Below are positions 16,285 to 23,759 of a stretch of 27,537 bases of DNA, in pieces. Positions within the stretch are counted from its first letter, which is position 1. Each line of letters opens with the position of its first letter. The notes below the pieces were generated by a model that did not search any database, was not told the DNA's origin, and saw nothing but the letters and a program-made list of their open reading frames with translations. Origin of the DNA: CAZXCQ01 sp964639275 (GTDB lineage Bacteria; Desulfobacterota; DSM-4660; Desulfatiglandales; Desulfatiglandaceae). The stretch is from the NCBI GenBank assembly GCA_964639275.1, contig CAZXCQ010000048.1:1-27537 (forward strand). Reading direction: 5' to 3'. The position numbers and the translations under genes were made by a program.

Positions 16285-17127
16285 ATGGTTGAACATCGCC
16301 CGTGGCTTACCTTTTTCACGCATGCGGTCCTGATCATCGGCTGCCTGATTATTGCCTTTCCGATCTACATCACTTTTGTTGCCTCCACCCACACCCTGGA
16401 TGAGATCACCTCGTCCTTTCCATTTCTTCCAGGCAGCCATCTGGTAGAGAACTACCACGCCGCCCTTACGGTAGGAAGTGGGGAAGTGGGCGCCACAGTG
16501 GGCACCATGATGATCAACAGCGGCATCATGGCCTTTGGCATCACCTTTGGGAAGATCGCCATATCCTTGCTGGCGGCCTTTGCCATTGTCTATTTCAGGT
16601 TCCGCTTCCGGATGTTCTTTTTTTGGATGATTTTTATTACCTTGATGCTACCGGTGGAAGTGCGGATTCTGTCCACCTATAAGGTTGCCTCTGATCTGAA
16701 ATTGCTTGATTCTTATTCCGGCCTGATCTTCCCCCTCATCGCCTCGGCGACGGCCACGTTTCTCTTTCGCCAGTTTTTTATGACCGTCCCCGATGAATTG
16801 TGCGAGGCCTTAAGAATTGACGGTGGGGGACCCCTCCGATTTTTCTTTGATATCCTGTTGCCCATGTCACGCACTTCCATCGCCGCATTGTTTGTGATCC
16901 TCTTTATATTTGGGTGGAATCAGTATCTCTGGCCGTTGATGATCACCACCGATGAGAACTATTATACCCTTCTCATCGGGATAAAGCGAATGCTGGATGT
17001 GGGGGAGGGGCAGGCAGACTGGCAGATCATCATGGCCTCTACCATGTTGGCCATGATTCCTCCGGTGCTCGTGGTGATCTTTATGCAAAAACAGTTTGTC
17101 CGGGGGATGACGGAAACAGAGAAATAG
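16285..17127 (+). CDS. ugpE: Ugp importer permease UgpE
   Basis: A 280-residue second permease of the MalG/UgpE type with about six membrane helices. The N-terminal helix carries LIIAFPIYITFVAST. The coupling loop reads ELCEALRIDGGGPLRFFFDILLPMS, and it ends in a helix VLVVIFMQKQFVRGMTETEK typical of UgpE. The ATG is preceded by GAGGGAGTAAGG. It is tightly spaced with ugpA (11 bases) and ugpC (10 bases). Confidence 0.94.
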   Translation: MVEHRPWLTFFTHAVLIIGCLIIAFPIYITFVASTHTLDEITSSFPFLPGSHLVENYHAALTVGSGEVGATVGTMMINSGIMAFGITFGKIAISLLAAFAIVYFRFRFRMFFFWMIFITLMLPVEVRILSTYKVASDLKLLDSYSGLIFPLIASATATFLFRQFFMTVPDELCEALRIDGGGPLRFFFDILLPMSRTSIAALFVILFIFGWNQYLWPLMITTDENYYTLLIGIKRMLDVGEGQADWQIIMASTMLAMIPPVLVVIFMQKQFVRGMTETEK

Positions 17128-17137
17128 GGGTTTTACT

Positions 17138-18220
17138 ATGGCCGATGTCAGTCTCAGGGATGTGTACAAATCCTTTGGGAAAAACGAGGTTATTCACGGA
17201 ATCAGCTGTGATATGAAAGACGGGGAGTTTATCGTTGTCCTGGGTCCTTCGGGCTGCGGTAAGTCCACCGTACTCCGCATGATTGCAGGGCTTGAGGTCA
17301 TAACAAAAGGCGAGATCACAATCGATGGGAAAGTGGTCAATAATCTGGAACCGGCAGATCGGGATATCGCCATGGTCTTTCAGAACTATGCGCTTTATCC
17401 CCATATGACGGTCTATAAGAACATGGCCTACGGCCTCCGGATCAGGAGAATGCCAAGGGAGGAGATTGACAAACGGGTGCAGAATGCCGCAAGAATCCTG
17501 GAGCTTACCGATCTTTTGGATCGTAAACCCAGGCAGCTCTCAGGGGGGCAGCGTCAGCGGGTTGCCATGGGGCGATGTATCGTGCGGGAGCCCAAGGTGT
17601 TTTTGTTTGATGAACCTTTGAGTAATCTCGATGCAAAACTCCGGGTTCAGATGCGGCTTGAGATCAGGCGGCTTCATGAGGATCTGAAGATCACAAGCAT
17701 CTATGTGACCCACGACCAGGTGGAGGCCATGACCCTTGGAGACAGACTGATTGTGATGGATAACGGATATGCGGCACAGATTGGTTCCCCGTTGGAGGTT
17801 TACGAACGCCCCGAGACCCTATTTGTTGCCGGCTTTATCGGATCACCCTCCATGAATTTTCTCAATGCACATTTGAGTCCCGGGGGCCAGTGGGTTGAGC
17901 TATCTGATGGTGTCCGCCTCCCCCTCCCTGAGGGAGACCTCCCCAAATACGGAGGAAAAGAGATCATCCTGGGGATTCGACCCGAGCATTTCGTGCCGGT
18001 CGAAGAAGAGTCCAGCATCGTGCACTTGACTGTGGATCACTTAGAGATCCTGGGCGCCGATACCCTGGTCCATGGTCATTTCGGTGAGGACAGGAGCTCT
18101 TTGACCGTTCGTCTACCTGCGGTACACCACCTGGAAAAAAATACCCGCCTACCCCTTCTCGTCGCCCCAAAAGAGCTGCACCTCTTTGACAGGGAAACAG
18201 GGACTCGTATTGGAAACTAG
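17138..18220 (+). CDS. ugpC: Ugp importer ATPase UgpC
   Basis: A 360-residue ABC ATPase of the MalK/UgpC type. It has Walker A GPSGCGKST near 36-44, the Q-loop in VFQNYALYPHMTV, signature LSGGQRQRVAMGR, Walker B VFLFDEPLSNLDAKLR and the switch histidine in YVTHDQVEAM. After residue ~240 it has the C-terminal OB-fold region (GIRPEHF) used in MalK-type proteins for dimerisation and regulation. It energises UgpAE. AGGGG lies before the ATG. Confidence 0.95.
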   Translation: MADVSLRDVYKSFGKNEVIHGISCDMKDGEFIVVLGPSGCGKSTVLRMIAGLEVITKGEITIDGKVVNNLEPADRDIAMVFQNYALYPHMTVYKNMAYGLRIRRMPREEIDKRVQNAARILELTDLLDRKPRQLSGGQRQRVAMGRCIVREPKVFLFDEPLSNLDAKLRVQMRLEIRRLHEDLKITSIYVTHDQVEAMTLGDRLIVMDNGYAAQIGSPLEVYERPETLFVAGFIGSPSMNFLNAHLSPGGQWVELSDGVRLPLPEGDLPKYGGKEIILGIRPEHFVPVEEESSIVHLTVDHLEILGADTLVHGHFGEDRSSLTVRLPAVHHLEKNTRLPLLVAPKELHLFDRETGTRIGN

Positions 18221-18256
18221 AGGGAGCTTACGGTATGGAATAACGGGTTGAAACCA

Positions 18257-19021
18257 ATGGATACAATGCACCAGAGTTTTGGACGCAGGAATTTCAAGCG
18301 GCCTTTGATCATAGCACACAGGGGATACAGCACCAGGTTTCCCGAAAATACACTTGTGGCCTTTGAGGCGGCCCTGGAGCTGGACGTTCAGATGATCGAG
18401 CTGGATGTACGATTGACCGGGGATCGGCAGGTGGTAGTCATCCACGATGCCTCGGTGGACCGAACCACTGATGGAGAAGGACTGGTCAAGGACCTTCCCC
18501 TTGAGACCCTGAAGCAACTGGATGCCGGAAGCTGGTTTTCCCCCCGATTCAAGGGGGTTCGGTTACCCACGCTGGACGAGGTCCTGGACCGGGTAAACAG
18601 GCGTGTCCTGATCAATGTGGAGATAAAACCCGACACCTATGAGCCCGGTCCTCCGCCCGATGCGATCGAAATGCAGGTTGTGGACGCAGTTTTAAGGAGA
18701 AACCTTCTGGACTCTATTCTGATATCCAGTTTTGAGCCGGGAATCCTGGAAAGCATCCAGAGAATGGAGGTGGGCCCGGCGCTTGCATTGCTTTCAAGAA
18801 ACCCGGGGAAGAAGGGTACCCTGCAACTCTGCCACCATCTGGGGGCATTTTCCTGGCATCCAAGGTGTGGTGGGCTAACAAAGGAGCAGGTGGTCATGAT
18901 GGAGGAGGCGGGCTTCAAGGTATTTCCTTATGATGTGGAATCCTCAGAGGCGTTTCGGCTCATGGATCAGATGGGTGTGGACGGGATGATTATGAGCGAT
19001 CCAACCATGGCTGCGAATTAA
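18257..19021 (+). CDS. ugpQ: Cytoplasmic glycerophosphodiester phosphodiesterase UgpQ
   Basis: A ~254-residue GDPD without a signal peptide. It hydrolyses imported glycerophosphodiesters to glycerol-3-phosphate. Motifs: IIAHRGYSTRFPENTLVAFE, MIELDVRLTGDR, VVIHDASVDRTTDG, NVEIKPDTYE and, at the end, VDGMIMSDP. The order B-A-E-C-Q matches the classical ugp operon. The frame is open from a TTG at 18248; I chose the ATG at 18257, and neither has a strong ribosome site. The reading 36 bases after ugpC suggests the same transcript. Confidence 0.93.
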   Translation: MDTMHQSFGRRNFKRPLIIAHRGYSTRFPENTLVAFEAALELDVQMIELDVRLTGDRQVVVIHDASVDRTTDGEGLVKDLPLETLKQLDAGSWFSPRFKGVRLPTLDEVLDRVNRRVLINVEIKPDTYEPGPPPDAIEMQVVDAVLRRNLLDSILISSFEPGILESIQRMEVGPALALLSRNPGKKGTLQLCHHLGAFSWHPRCGGLTKEQVVMMEEAGFKVFPYDVESSEAFRLMDQMGVDGMIMSDPTMAAN

Positions 19022-19076
19022 GCTCAGGCATTGAGAAAGATGAAGCAAATAGGTTACGGGCTAGCGCCAAGCGTGC

Positions 19077-19439
19077 TCAAGAGTAAGGGACTTCGACCTT
19101 TTCCAAAACGGATAAGCCTACCAAAAAATTGCCCCCATAGCGGCCCTCTAAAATCTTTGTGATGTGAACGACTCGTGTCTGCATGTATCTCGGCAATTCC
19201 GATTTTTCAGCCGGGTTATACTTCAATTCTAACACCTCATTGACCTTTATGCTTTTTAGGACACTCGATTCTTCCTTTACCAAAATCCCGATTCCCGGGG
19301 GGGATATGTCTCGTATTCTAAAGAGATAGGCAGGTCTTGAGCTGCTTATTGAAATTTCAACGCTCCAATATTGGTCGACTATCGTCCTGGGTTCAGATCT
19401 TCTTTCCAGGTCTATCCTGATCACTTGGGCTCTTTCCAT
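19077..19439 (-). CDS. PilZ domain protein (c-di-GMP receptor)
   Basis: A 120-residue single-domain protein with both PilZ ligand motifs: RRSEPR (RxxxR) near residues 13-18 and DISPPGIGI (DxSxxG) near 44-52. They are followed by the expected beta-barrel strands (VVHITKILEGRYGGNFLVGLSVL). It should bind cyclic di-GMP and relay it to an unknown partner. ATG has GAGGGAA upstream. It converges on the ugp operon and is monocistronic. The HD-GYP regulator at the end of the window is a c-di-GMP phosphodiesterase type, so both ends of the signal are present. Confidence 0.88.
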   Translation of the reverse strand: MERAQVIRIDLERRSEPRTIVDQYWSVEISISSSRPAYLFRIRDISPPGIGILVKEESSVLKSIKVNEVLELKYNPAEKSELPRYMQTRVVHITKILEGRYGGNFLVGLSVLEKVEVPYS

Positions 19440-19590
19440 GGCTTCCCTCGTTTGTTGTCAATTGGCGTCGGGGGGCGAAAAGTACGCAGAGACATTGCCC
19501 TCCTCCTGTCTATTGTATCGCGATTAGACAATACCTTTTTTGCAAAATCTATGCACAAACGATCGTTTACTGAGATTCAGGCTTCTTTTT

Positions 19591-19741
19591 AACCCGTATT
19601 CCGGAAAGGAGATTTGTAACATATTGAAATGGCAATATGTTTCCAATCTACTGGAAATTGTAGCCCATAAATATGAGCGAACAGCACACAATGATTCCAG
19701 ACACTTACAAGGTCAGAAGGCAATTTTACGGAATACGGGTT
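19591..19741. mobile_element. Small inverted-repeat element (MITE-like), 151 bp
   Basis: Bounded by perfect 13-base inverted ends, AACCCGTATTCCG at 19591-19603 and CGGAATACGGGTT at 19729-19741, with further partial matching outside. Inside are a nine-base perfect hairpin (AACATATTG / CAATATGTT, 19618-19641) and a second TTTCCA/TGGAAA hairpin partly overlapping its 3' arm. No believable protein is encoded. It could be a MITE or a structured RNA. No second copy is in the window and no target duplication is clear. Confidence 0.45.
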
Positions 19742-20207
19742 TTAAGGGATCTCGGACAGTTAACCGGCTGGGATTATTTGATGTCGTGGTGTCTGAGAGA
19801 GGATCTAGCTCGCGCAGAGATTGGGCGCCAAGGGATCTTAGCCAACTAAGAGCAATACGGTCGAAAAACGGGGAGGGCCTTTAATATCAAGGCACTTCCG
19901 CTTTTTTGTTCGGGAAATGGTCTTATCCAACCACTTTCTTGCTGTTTCTTATGACGTGTTTTTGGATTCTTCTGAGGATAAGGCCATTACGACAGGATTA
20001 AGGATAATGACAGGACCTCCCTGGTCTCCTTTTTTCTCTTCTCTCAAAAGCCCTTATCTCGCGCATAGGGCGGATGGGGTTTGCATCATTTCCAGGAGGA
20101 GATGCCTCGTTTTTGGGGCACTTTTTCAGGATTTCCTGCCCTTCAAGATATGCGGGCTGTGCATCTGCCATCCCCAAGACCTCCCCGGCAACCTGGAAAC
20201 CCAACAA

Positions 20208-20369
20208 CTATTGCGTGATAAGAAAAGGGACCACAAATCCCACGAAAAAGCTGGCCGTCACAAGGAGGTGTCCTCGGTCTTGTGGGCTTCCACCAGAACT
20301 TCTTCGGTGACAAGGTAAAGAAGCGCGGCCACACCAAAGCCCAGAATGGCGGTCAAGAGCAGACCCCAT
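20208..20369 (-). pseudogene. C-terminal fragment of a ZIP-family metal transporter, frameshifted
   Basis: Minus-strand reading gives LLTAILGFGVAALLYLVTEE, then VLVEAHKTEDTSL, then a TGA at 20258-20260. One base out of frame it continues VTASFFVGFVVPFLITQ to a TAG at 20208. This is the typical C-terminal end of bacterial ZIP (zinc/iron) transporters: a membrane helix with LVTEE and EAH metal residues, then a last helix. Only ~55 residues survive. The fragment is cut upstream at a 23-base repeat (20352-20374). It cannot make a functional transporter. Confidence 0.65.
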
Positions 20370-20374
20370 TTCCT
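20352..20374. repeat. 23-base repeat, copy 1
   Basis: The segment starting GTCAAGAGCAGACCCC is identical over 23 bases to 22155-22177. Both copies are in the same orientation and outside intact genes: one at the broken edge of the ZIP fragment, one upstream of the MFS gene and next to the RAYT-derived element. Confidence 0.7.
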
Positions 20375-20395
20375 AACTGGACGTCCTTACATAAC

Positions 20396-20682
20396 CGTTC
20401 ACGGGTTCAAAGGTTCCCCGCGGAGCGGGATCTTCGACAGGGGTTTCCCGCTGAAAGCGGGATTGCATTCTTGTCCCCGGATTCCATTTTAGACGCGTAT
20501 TCACGTAGGAAGCGTCCGGCTTCGTCATTTTCAACCTGAAAACTGGCAGCGTATTGGCAAGCATGTGGCACAGCCAGGATGTTTTGCGAGGACTTCGGGG
20601 CTTCAGTTTTGTCCTTGTCCCTAACCCTGAACGTTGAACCCTGTCGAAGATCCCGACTCTCTGAGCGGGGAACCTGTGAACG
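20396..20682. repeat. Inverted repeat pair of family 2 sequence
   Basis: The arms 20396-20446 and 20633-20682 are related as inverted repeats. Shared blocks are CGTTCAC, GGTTCCCCGC and CGGGATCTTCGACAGGG. The right arm lies within a copy of the TTTGTCCCTAACC repeat, and the left arm contains the 20-base unit also found at 6519-6538. The ~190 bases between them are non-coding and unrecognised. The whole 19440-20823 stretch contains no intact gene that I can support. Confidence 0.55.
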
Positions 20683-20823
20683 CTTGCGTCCTTACACAGA
20701 GCCCAGAATCCAGAGCCAATGGATCATCGCCAAACCGGTAACGCATAAAATCATACCCGTCCCCCTTTGCATACGTCCCCTCCCACACAAGAGGCGTTCG
20801 TAAAGGTCTAATTAGGCAGCTAC

Positions 20824-22098
20824 CTATTTCTTCACCAAAGTTTCTTTGAGAAAAAGGCAGGCCAAAAATGCAACAACTCCGCACAGAAAAAGAATAAAGA
20901 AGGCCTGTTGATACCCGATCAAGGTAAAAGCTCCGTCCACCCGACCCTTCCGCTCAAGCACGTATCCCAAGAAAAACTGAAACAGGCCTCCTCCAGCAAA
21001 TGGAAAGAGGTTGACAAGCCCTGTTGACGTACCAGCGATCTGGACAGGAAAGAGCTCTTTTGTTGTGGTAAACCCAATTACTACAATAGCACTCGCGAAG
21101 ATGCCGAGGCCCAAGCATATAAAATAAAGGACTGAAATGGAGAGTGCCTTGGTCTGGAATGCCAAACTTCCAGTTAAACAGATCACAATAAAGCTAGAGA
21201 TAAGAAGCATGGGTTTACGCCCCTTGAGGATCCGGTTGGAGAAGAAACTGAGCAGCGGGCTGCCGATGATCATGCCGATTGCCAGCATCGAAAGGATCTG
21301 GCCTGCCTGGTGCTTTGTGAGTCCATAGATCTGCATAAGGTATGGGCCTCCCCAAAGCCCGCCGAAGGAGAAAAAGATGGCGCATTCAAAGAAAAACCAG
21401 ATCGCAATGGGCCAAAACCTTGCACACTTCAGTACCTTCTTCATCCCCTCCATGAGCCCTATTGAAGTTGGGACTACGCCCACAGGTTCAGATGCAGAGG
21501 GCCAGTTAAGATCATTCGGTCGGTCGCGCACAAAGATCCAGACCAGAATAGCCAGCAACAACGTAGCCATGCCCACCACGACAAATGAAAGACGCCAGCC
21601 GATCCAGGTGCTAAGTAACGCCAGGGGAGAAGTTGCGGTGAGAGAGCCGATCCCTCCCATGGCCATGAGAATACCGGTCATGGTAGCGAATTCCCTGATG
21701 CGGAACCATTCCGCCAACACCTTCATAGTAGGGACAAAGAGCATGGAAATACCTAGGCCAACAAGCGTGCGACCAACGACTGCCCAAAACAAAGACCGGG
21801 AAAGACCCAACAGTATTGAACCGCCGGCAGCAATACAAAAGAAAAGGCTGATGGTTTTGCGTGGACCCCATGAATCAGAAAGGAGACCGGCCGGCAATTG
21901 CATAAGGGCATAAGGATAGAAATAGGCCGAGCTCAACAGGCCTAACAATGCCCCGCCGGTATTAAGGTCATGCATCATATCTACCGCTACCACAGCCGGG
22001 CAAAGACGGTGAAAATAGACCAAGACATAACCAGAGGCCAGAATCCAAAAAATCAACCAGCGGTAATGTAAGGTTTTGTTTAAAAGGCCGGAGATCAC
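20824..22098 (-). CDS. MFS transporter
   Basis: A 424-residue major facilitator superfamily permease with about 12 membrane helices. It starts YRWLIFWILASGYVLVYFHR, and the loop 2-3 motif appears as GLLSDSWGPRKTI. A second half begins near residue 225 after a charged central loop (VRDRPNDLNWPS). The sequence resembles anion/organic-acid type MFS proteins of anaerobes, but the substrate cannot be assigned. The start is GTG, with GAGGAGG unusually close (two bases). A possible promoter lies at 22132-22159. It is monocistronic. Confidence 0.9.
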   Translation of the reverse strand: MISGLLNKTLHYRWLIFWILASGYVLVYFHRLCPAVVAVDMMHDLNTGGALLGLLSSAYFYPYALMQLPAGLLSDSWGPRKTISLFFCIAAGGSILLGLSRSLFWAVVGRTLVGLGISMLFVPTMKVLAEWFRIREFATMTGILMAMGGIGSLTATSPLALLSTWIGWRLSFVVVGMATLLLAILVWIFVRDRPNDLNWPSASEPVGVVPTSIGLMEGMKKVLKCARFWPIAIWFFFECAIFFSFGGLWGGPYLMQIYGLTKHQAGQILSMLAIGMIIGSPLLSFFSNRILKGRKPMLLISSFIVICLTGSLAFQTKALSISVLYFICLGLGIFASAIVVIGFTTTKELFPVQIAGTSTGLVNLFPFAGGGLFQFFLGYVLERKGRVDGAFTLIGYQQAFFILFLCGVVAFLACLFLKETLVKK

Positions 22099-22131
22099 AA
22101 CCTCCTCGTGTTTATCTGGCCCTATCAGCGC

Positions 22132-22159
22132 ATTATTCTAATCTTCCAAGGTGAGTCAA
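22132..22159 (-). promoter_or_regulatory. Candidate promoter of the MFS gene
   Basis: On the minus strand, TTGACT and AATAAT are separated by 16 bases, 34 bases before the GTG start. The -35 hexamer lies in the 23-base repeat at 22155-22177 apart from its last base, so the repeat may have supplied it. Assigned from consensus only. Confidence 0.35.
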
Positions 22160-22177
22160 GAGCAGACCCCATTTCCT
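22155..22177. repeat. 23-base repeat, copy 2
   Basis: Identical to 20352-20374. It lies between the MFS gene start and the left end of the RAYT-derived element at 22204. Confidence 0.7.
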
Positions 22178-22203
22178 GAACACCGGAAAACCGGGAAATG
22201 CGT

Positions 22204-22508
22204 GGGATAAGGGACGCTCGTGCAGAACGTGGGTAGACATTGGAGATATCTATCTCTATCAGGAACTTCTCCGCTCGAAGCCGCCCTGGTAACGCAGGCG
22301 ATGAAATCGTTCCGATCAAGGCGCTTGAAAAAGATCTCTTTCTTCTCAATACCTCGACCGATCACATGGTGCAGGACACCAGGGGCACCTGCCCGCTCGT
22401 GCCTTGCATGGCAGGGGGGTCCAGTCGTGCTAATCTTGGCATGCGAAAGATATTCTCATGATCCGACAGAATATTCCAAGCACCTTCTGCATGAGCGTCC
22501 CCTATCCC
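22204..22508 (-). mobile_element. RAYT-derived MITE, copy 1 (internally deleted transposase)
   Basis: 305 bp with 28-base inverted ends (22204-22231 and 22481-22508, core GGGACGCTCGTGCAGAAC, three mismatches). Read on the minus strand it starts MPRLARLD. After a 32-base hairpin insert it continues APGVLHHVIGRGIEKKEIFF, then RLDRNDFI, then jumps to CVTRAASSGEVPDRDRYL. These are the N-terminus and last residues of a REP-associated tyrosine transposase (Y1/HUH family), with the catalytic middle missing. The outer 95 bp and 140 bp blocks align without gaps to copy 2 at 26092-26440 (about 90% identity in the 140 bp block). Three bases separate its end from the DUF4338 stop codon. Confidence 0.8.
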
Positions 22509-22510
22509 GC

Positions 22511-23749
22511 CTACGACGTTCCGCACAGTTCCTTTCGGAAATCCTTGCAAAGGGGGAAAAGGAATATGATCTTGCGGGCTCTTTTTTTCTTCTGCCTGCT
22601 GATGTAACTGTACCCGCCCGTACTGCCCACCTCGATCCAGTTGGCGGCCCGGTAACACGTGCCTGGGAATCGATCCTGTCGCACAAATGTCTCTATCAGC
22701 ACCGGTTGTATGCCGTAGGTCGCCTCCCAATCTGAGGAGACCCTTTTTGCAATCCGTCCGAGAATCATGGAGGCCAGGTTTGGACATTGAATCCAGGGCA
22801 GGATGAGAAACCGGCTGTTACCGATGATCCGGTTTAGCTGCCTTTCTCGTTGTCCATCATCCCACCCGATAAAGGCATCACGGCACGCCAGCCGCCAGGC
22901 GGCATGAGAAAAACCGATGGCCCCCAGCAGGATGCCCTGATCCGCCCCTGCTCCCTTTGAACCGCTGTCAGGATTTCTCCCCCAGATGAGGTACCGAAGC
23001 TGCGGGCCGAACAATCTCGGTCTCTTCAGGTAATGGTACCGGCTCATCATGTCGTTCCACAGGTGCTGCTGGTCCGGCTTCTCGATCAGGGAAAACACCA
23101 GGGGGGTGAGGTCCTTGTGGTGCCATGCGCGCGTCTCCTGCGGAACGAGAAAGGACCGCTGGGGTGTCCTTTTGTTGCGGCAGGGTTTAAGGCGTCTTAC
23201 TTCCGGCAACCGGATGAGGTTATCCATATCCATCCGCTTCAGGATATCGGCGAGGGTGTTGACCTTGGCTTTCCCCGCGAGGGAATAGAAGCCGAAGTCC
23301 TGGCATACGATCCGCGCCAGTGCGCCGCGCGTGGCCTCGGGATGGGCAACAATGAGGGCCCGGATCTTCTGAATCATCGAACCTGTGAAATCGATGCCGA
23401 TATACCGAACAGCGAAAGACCTCCAGTCCCGGCCTTTCCGTCTTGACGGCTTTTCCAGCATCTCGAGCATCTTTTCCACGCGCGTTTCTCTCGGTGTGGG
23501 TTTGCGGGTCGGGTGTTGGATGGATTCCAGCCCGTGTTTTGAGAAGGCCTCCACGCATTTGACGACAGTCTCCGGAGGGACCCGGACATCTACCACAAGT
23601 CTTTCTAAGGTCTTGCCCTCAAGGGCCCCCAGGATAACCTTGGCCCGTTTTATGCGCCAGATCCCCAAGGTCCTGCTTTGCGCTGTCTCTTCCAGCCTCT
23701 TTTTCTCTGCGGTCGAACAGTGGATATGGGGCAGACGCAGAATGGGCAC
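22511..23749 (-). CDS. DUF4338 (DruA-like) protein with IS630-type helix-turn-helix
   Basis: A ~412-residue protein. Residues ~8-85 resemble the N-terminal helix-turn-helix of IS630 transposases (AKVILGALEGKTLERLVVDV, then GLESIQHPTRKPTP). Residues ~123-190 form a second DNA-binding-like region ending LIRLP. From ~235 it carries the DUF4338 core: YHYL, LACRDAFIGW, GNSRFLILPW, LIETFV and CYRAANWIEVGSTGG. DUF4338 is the DruA family of the Druantia anti-phage system and also occurs in multicopy, transposon-like settings. No DruE helicase is present. I start at GTG 23749, ten bases after the radical SAM stop with GAAGG upstream; a longer frame to 23881 would overlap that gene by 122 bases. Function unproven. 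Confidence 0.85.
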   Translation of the reverse strand: MPILRLPHIHCSTAEKKRLEETAQSRTLGIWRIKRAKVILGALEGKTLERLVVDVRVPPETVVKCVEAFSKHGLESIQHPTRKPTPRETRVEKMLEMLEKPSRRKGRDWRSFAVRYIGIDFTGSMIQKIRALIVAHPEATRGALARIVCQDFGFYSLAGKAKVNTLADILKRMDMDNLIRLPEVRRLKPCRNKRTPQRSFLVPQETRAWHHKDLTPLVFSLIEKPDQQHLWNDMMSRYHYLKRPRLFGPQLRYLIWGRNPDSGSKGAGADQGILLGAIGFSHAAWRLACRDAFIGWDDGQRERQLNRIIGNSRFLILPWIQCPNLASMILGRIAKRVSSDWEATYGIQPVLIETFVRQDRFPGTCYRAANWIEVGSTGGYSYISRQKKKRARKIIFLFPLCKDFRKELCGTS

Positions 23750-23759
23750 GGATGAGCCT

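Noticed and set aside
19511..19541. Terminator-like hairpin with T-run
   Set aside because: The stem is only six A/T-rich pairs and no plus-strand gene ends upstream of it.
19540..19884. 114-codon plus-strand frame
   Set aside because: It runs through the 151 bp inverted-repeat element, shows no family resemblance and has no ribosome site.
19998..20207. 69-codon minus-strand frame after the ZIP fragment
   Set aside because: It begins at TTG without a ribosome site, resembles nothing recognised and lies in degenerate sequence.
22299..22368. Variable middle between conserved flanks, suggesting a cassette, guide or diversity-generating region
   Set aside because: Minus-strand translation shows the two middles are different leftover pieces of the same transposase gene, so deletion explains the variability.
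22220..22735. Plus-strand frame of 171 codons sharing sequence with a 122-codon frame at 26092-26460
   Set aside because: The shared protein-like segment comes from the repeat. Differences between the copies are spread over all codon positions and mostly change residues, so these frames are not under coding constraint.
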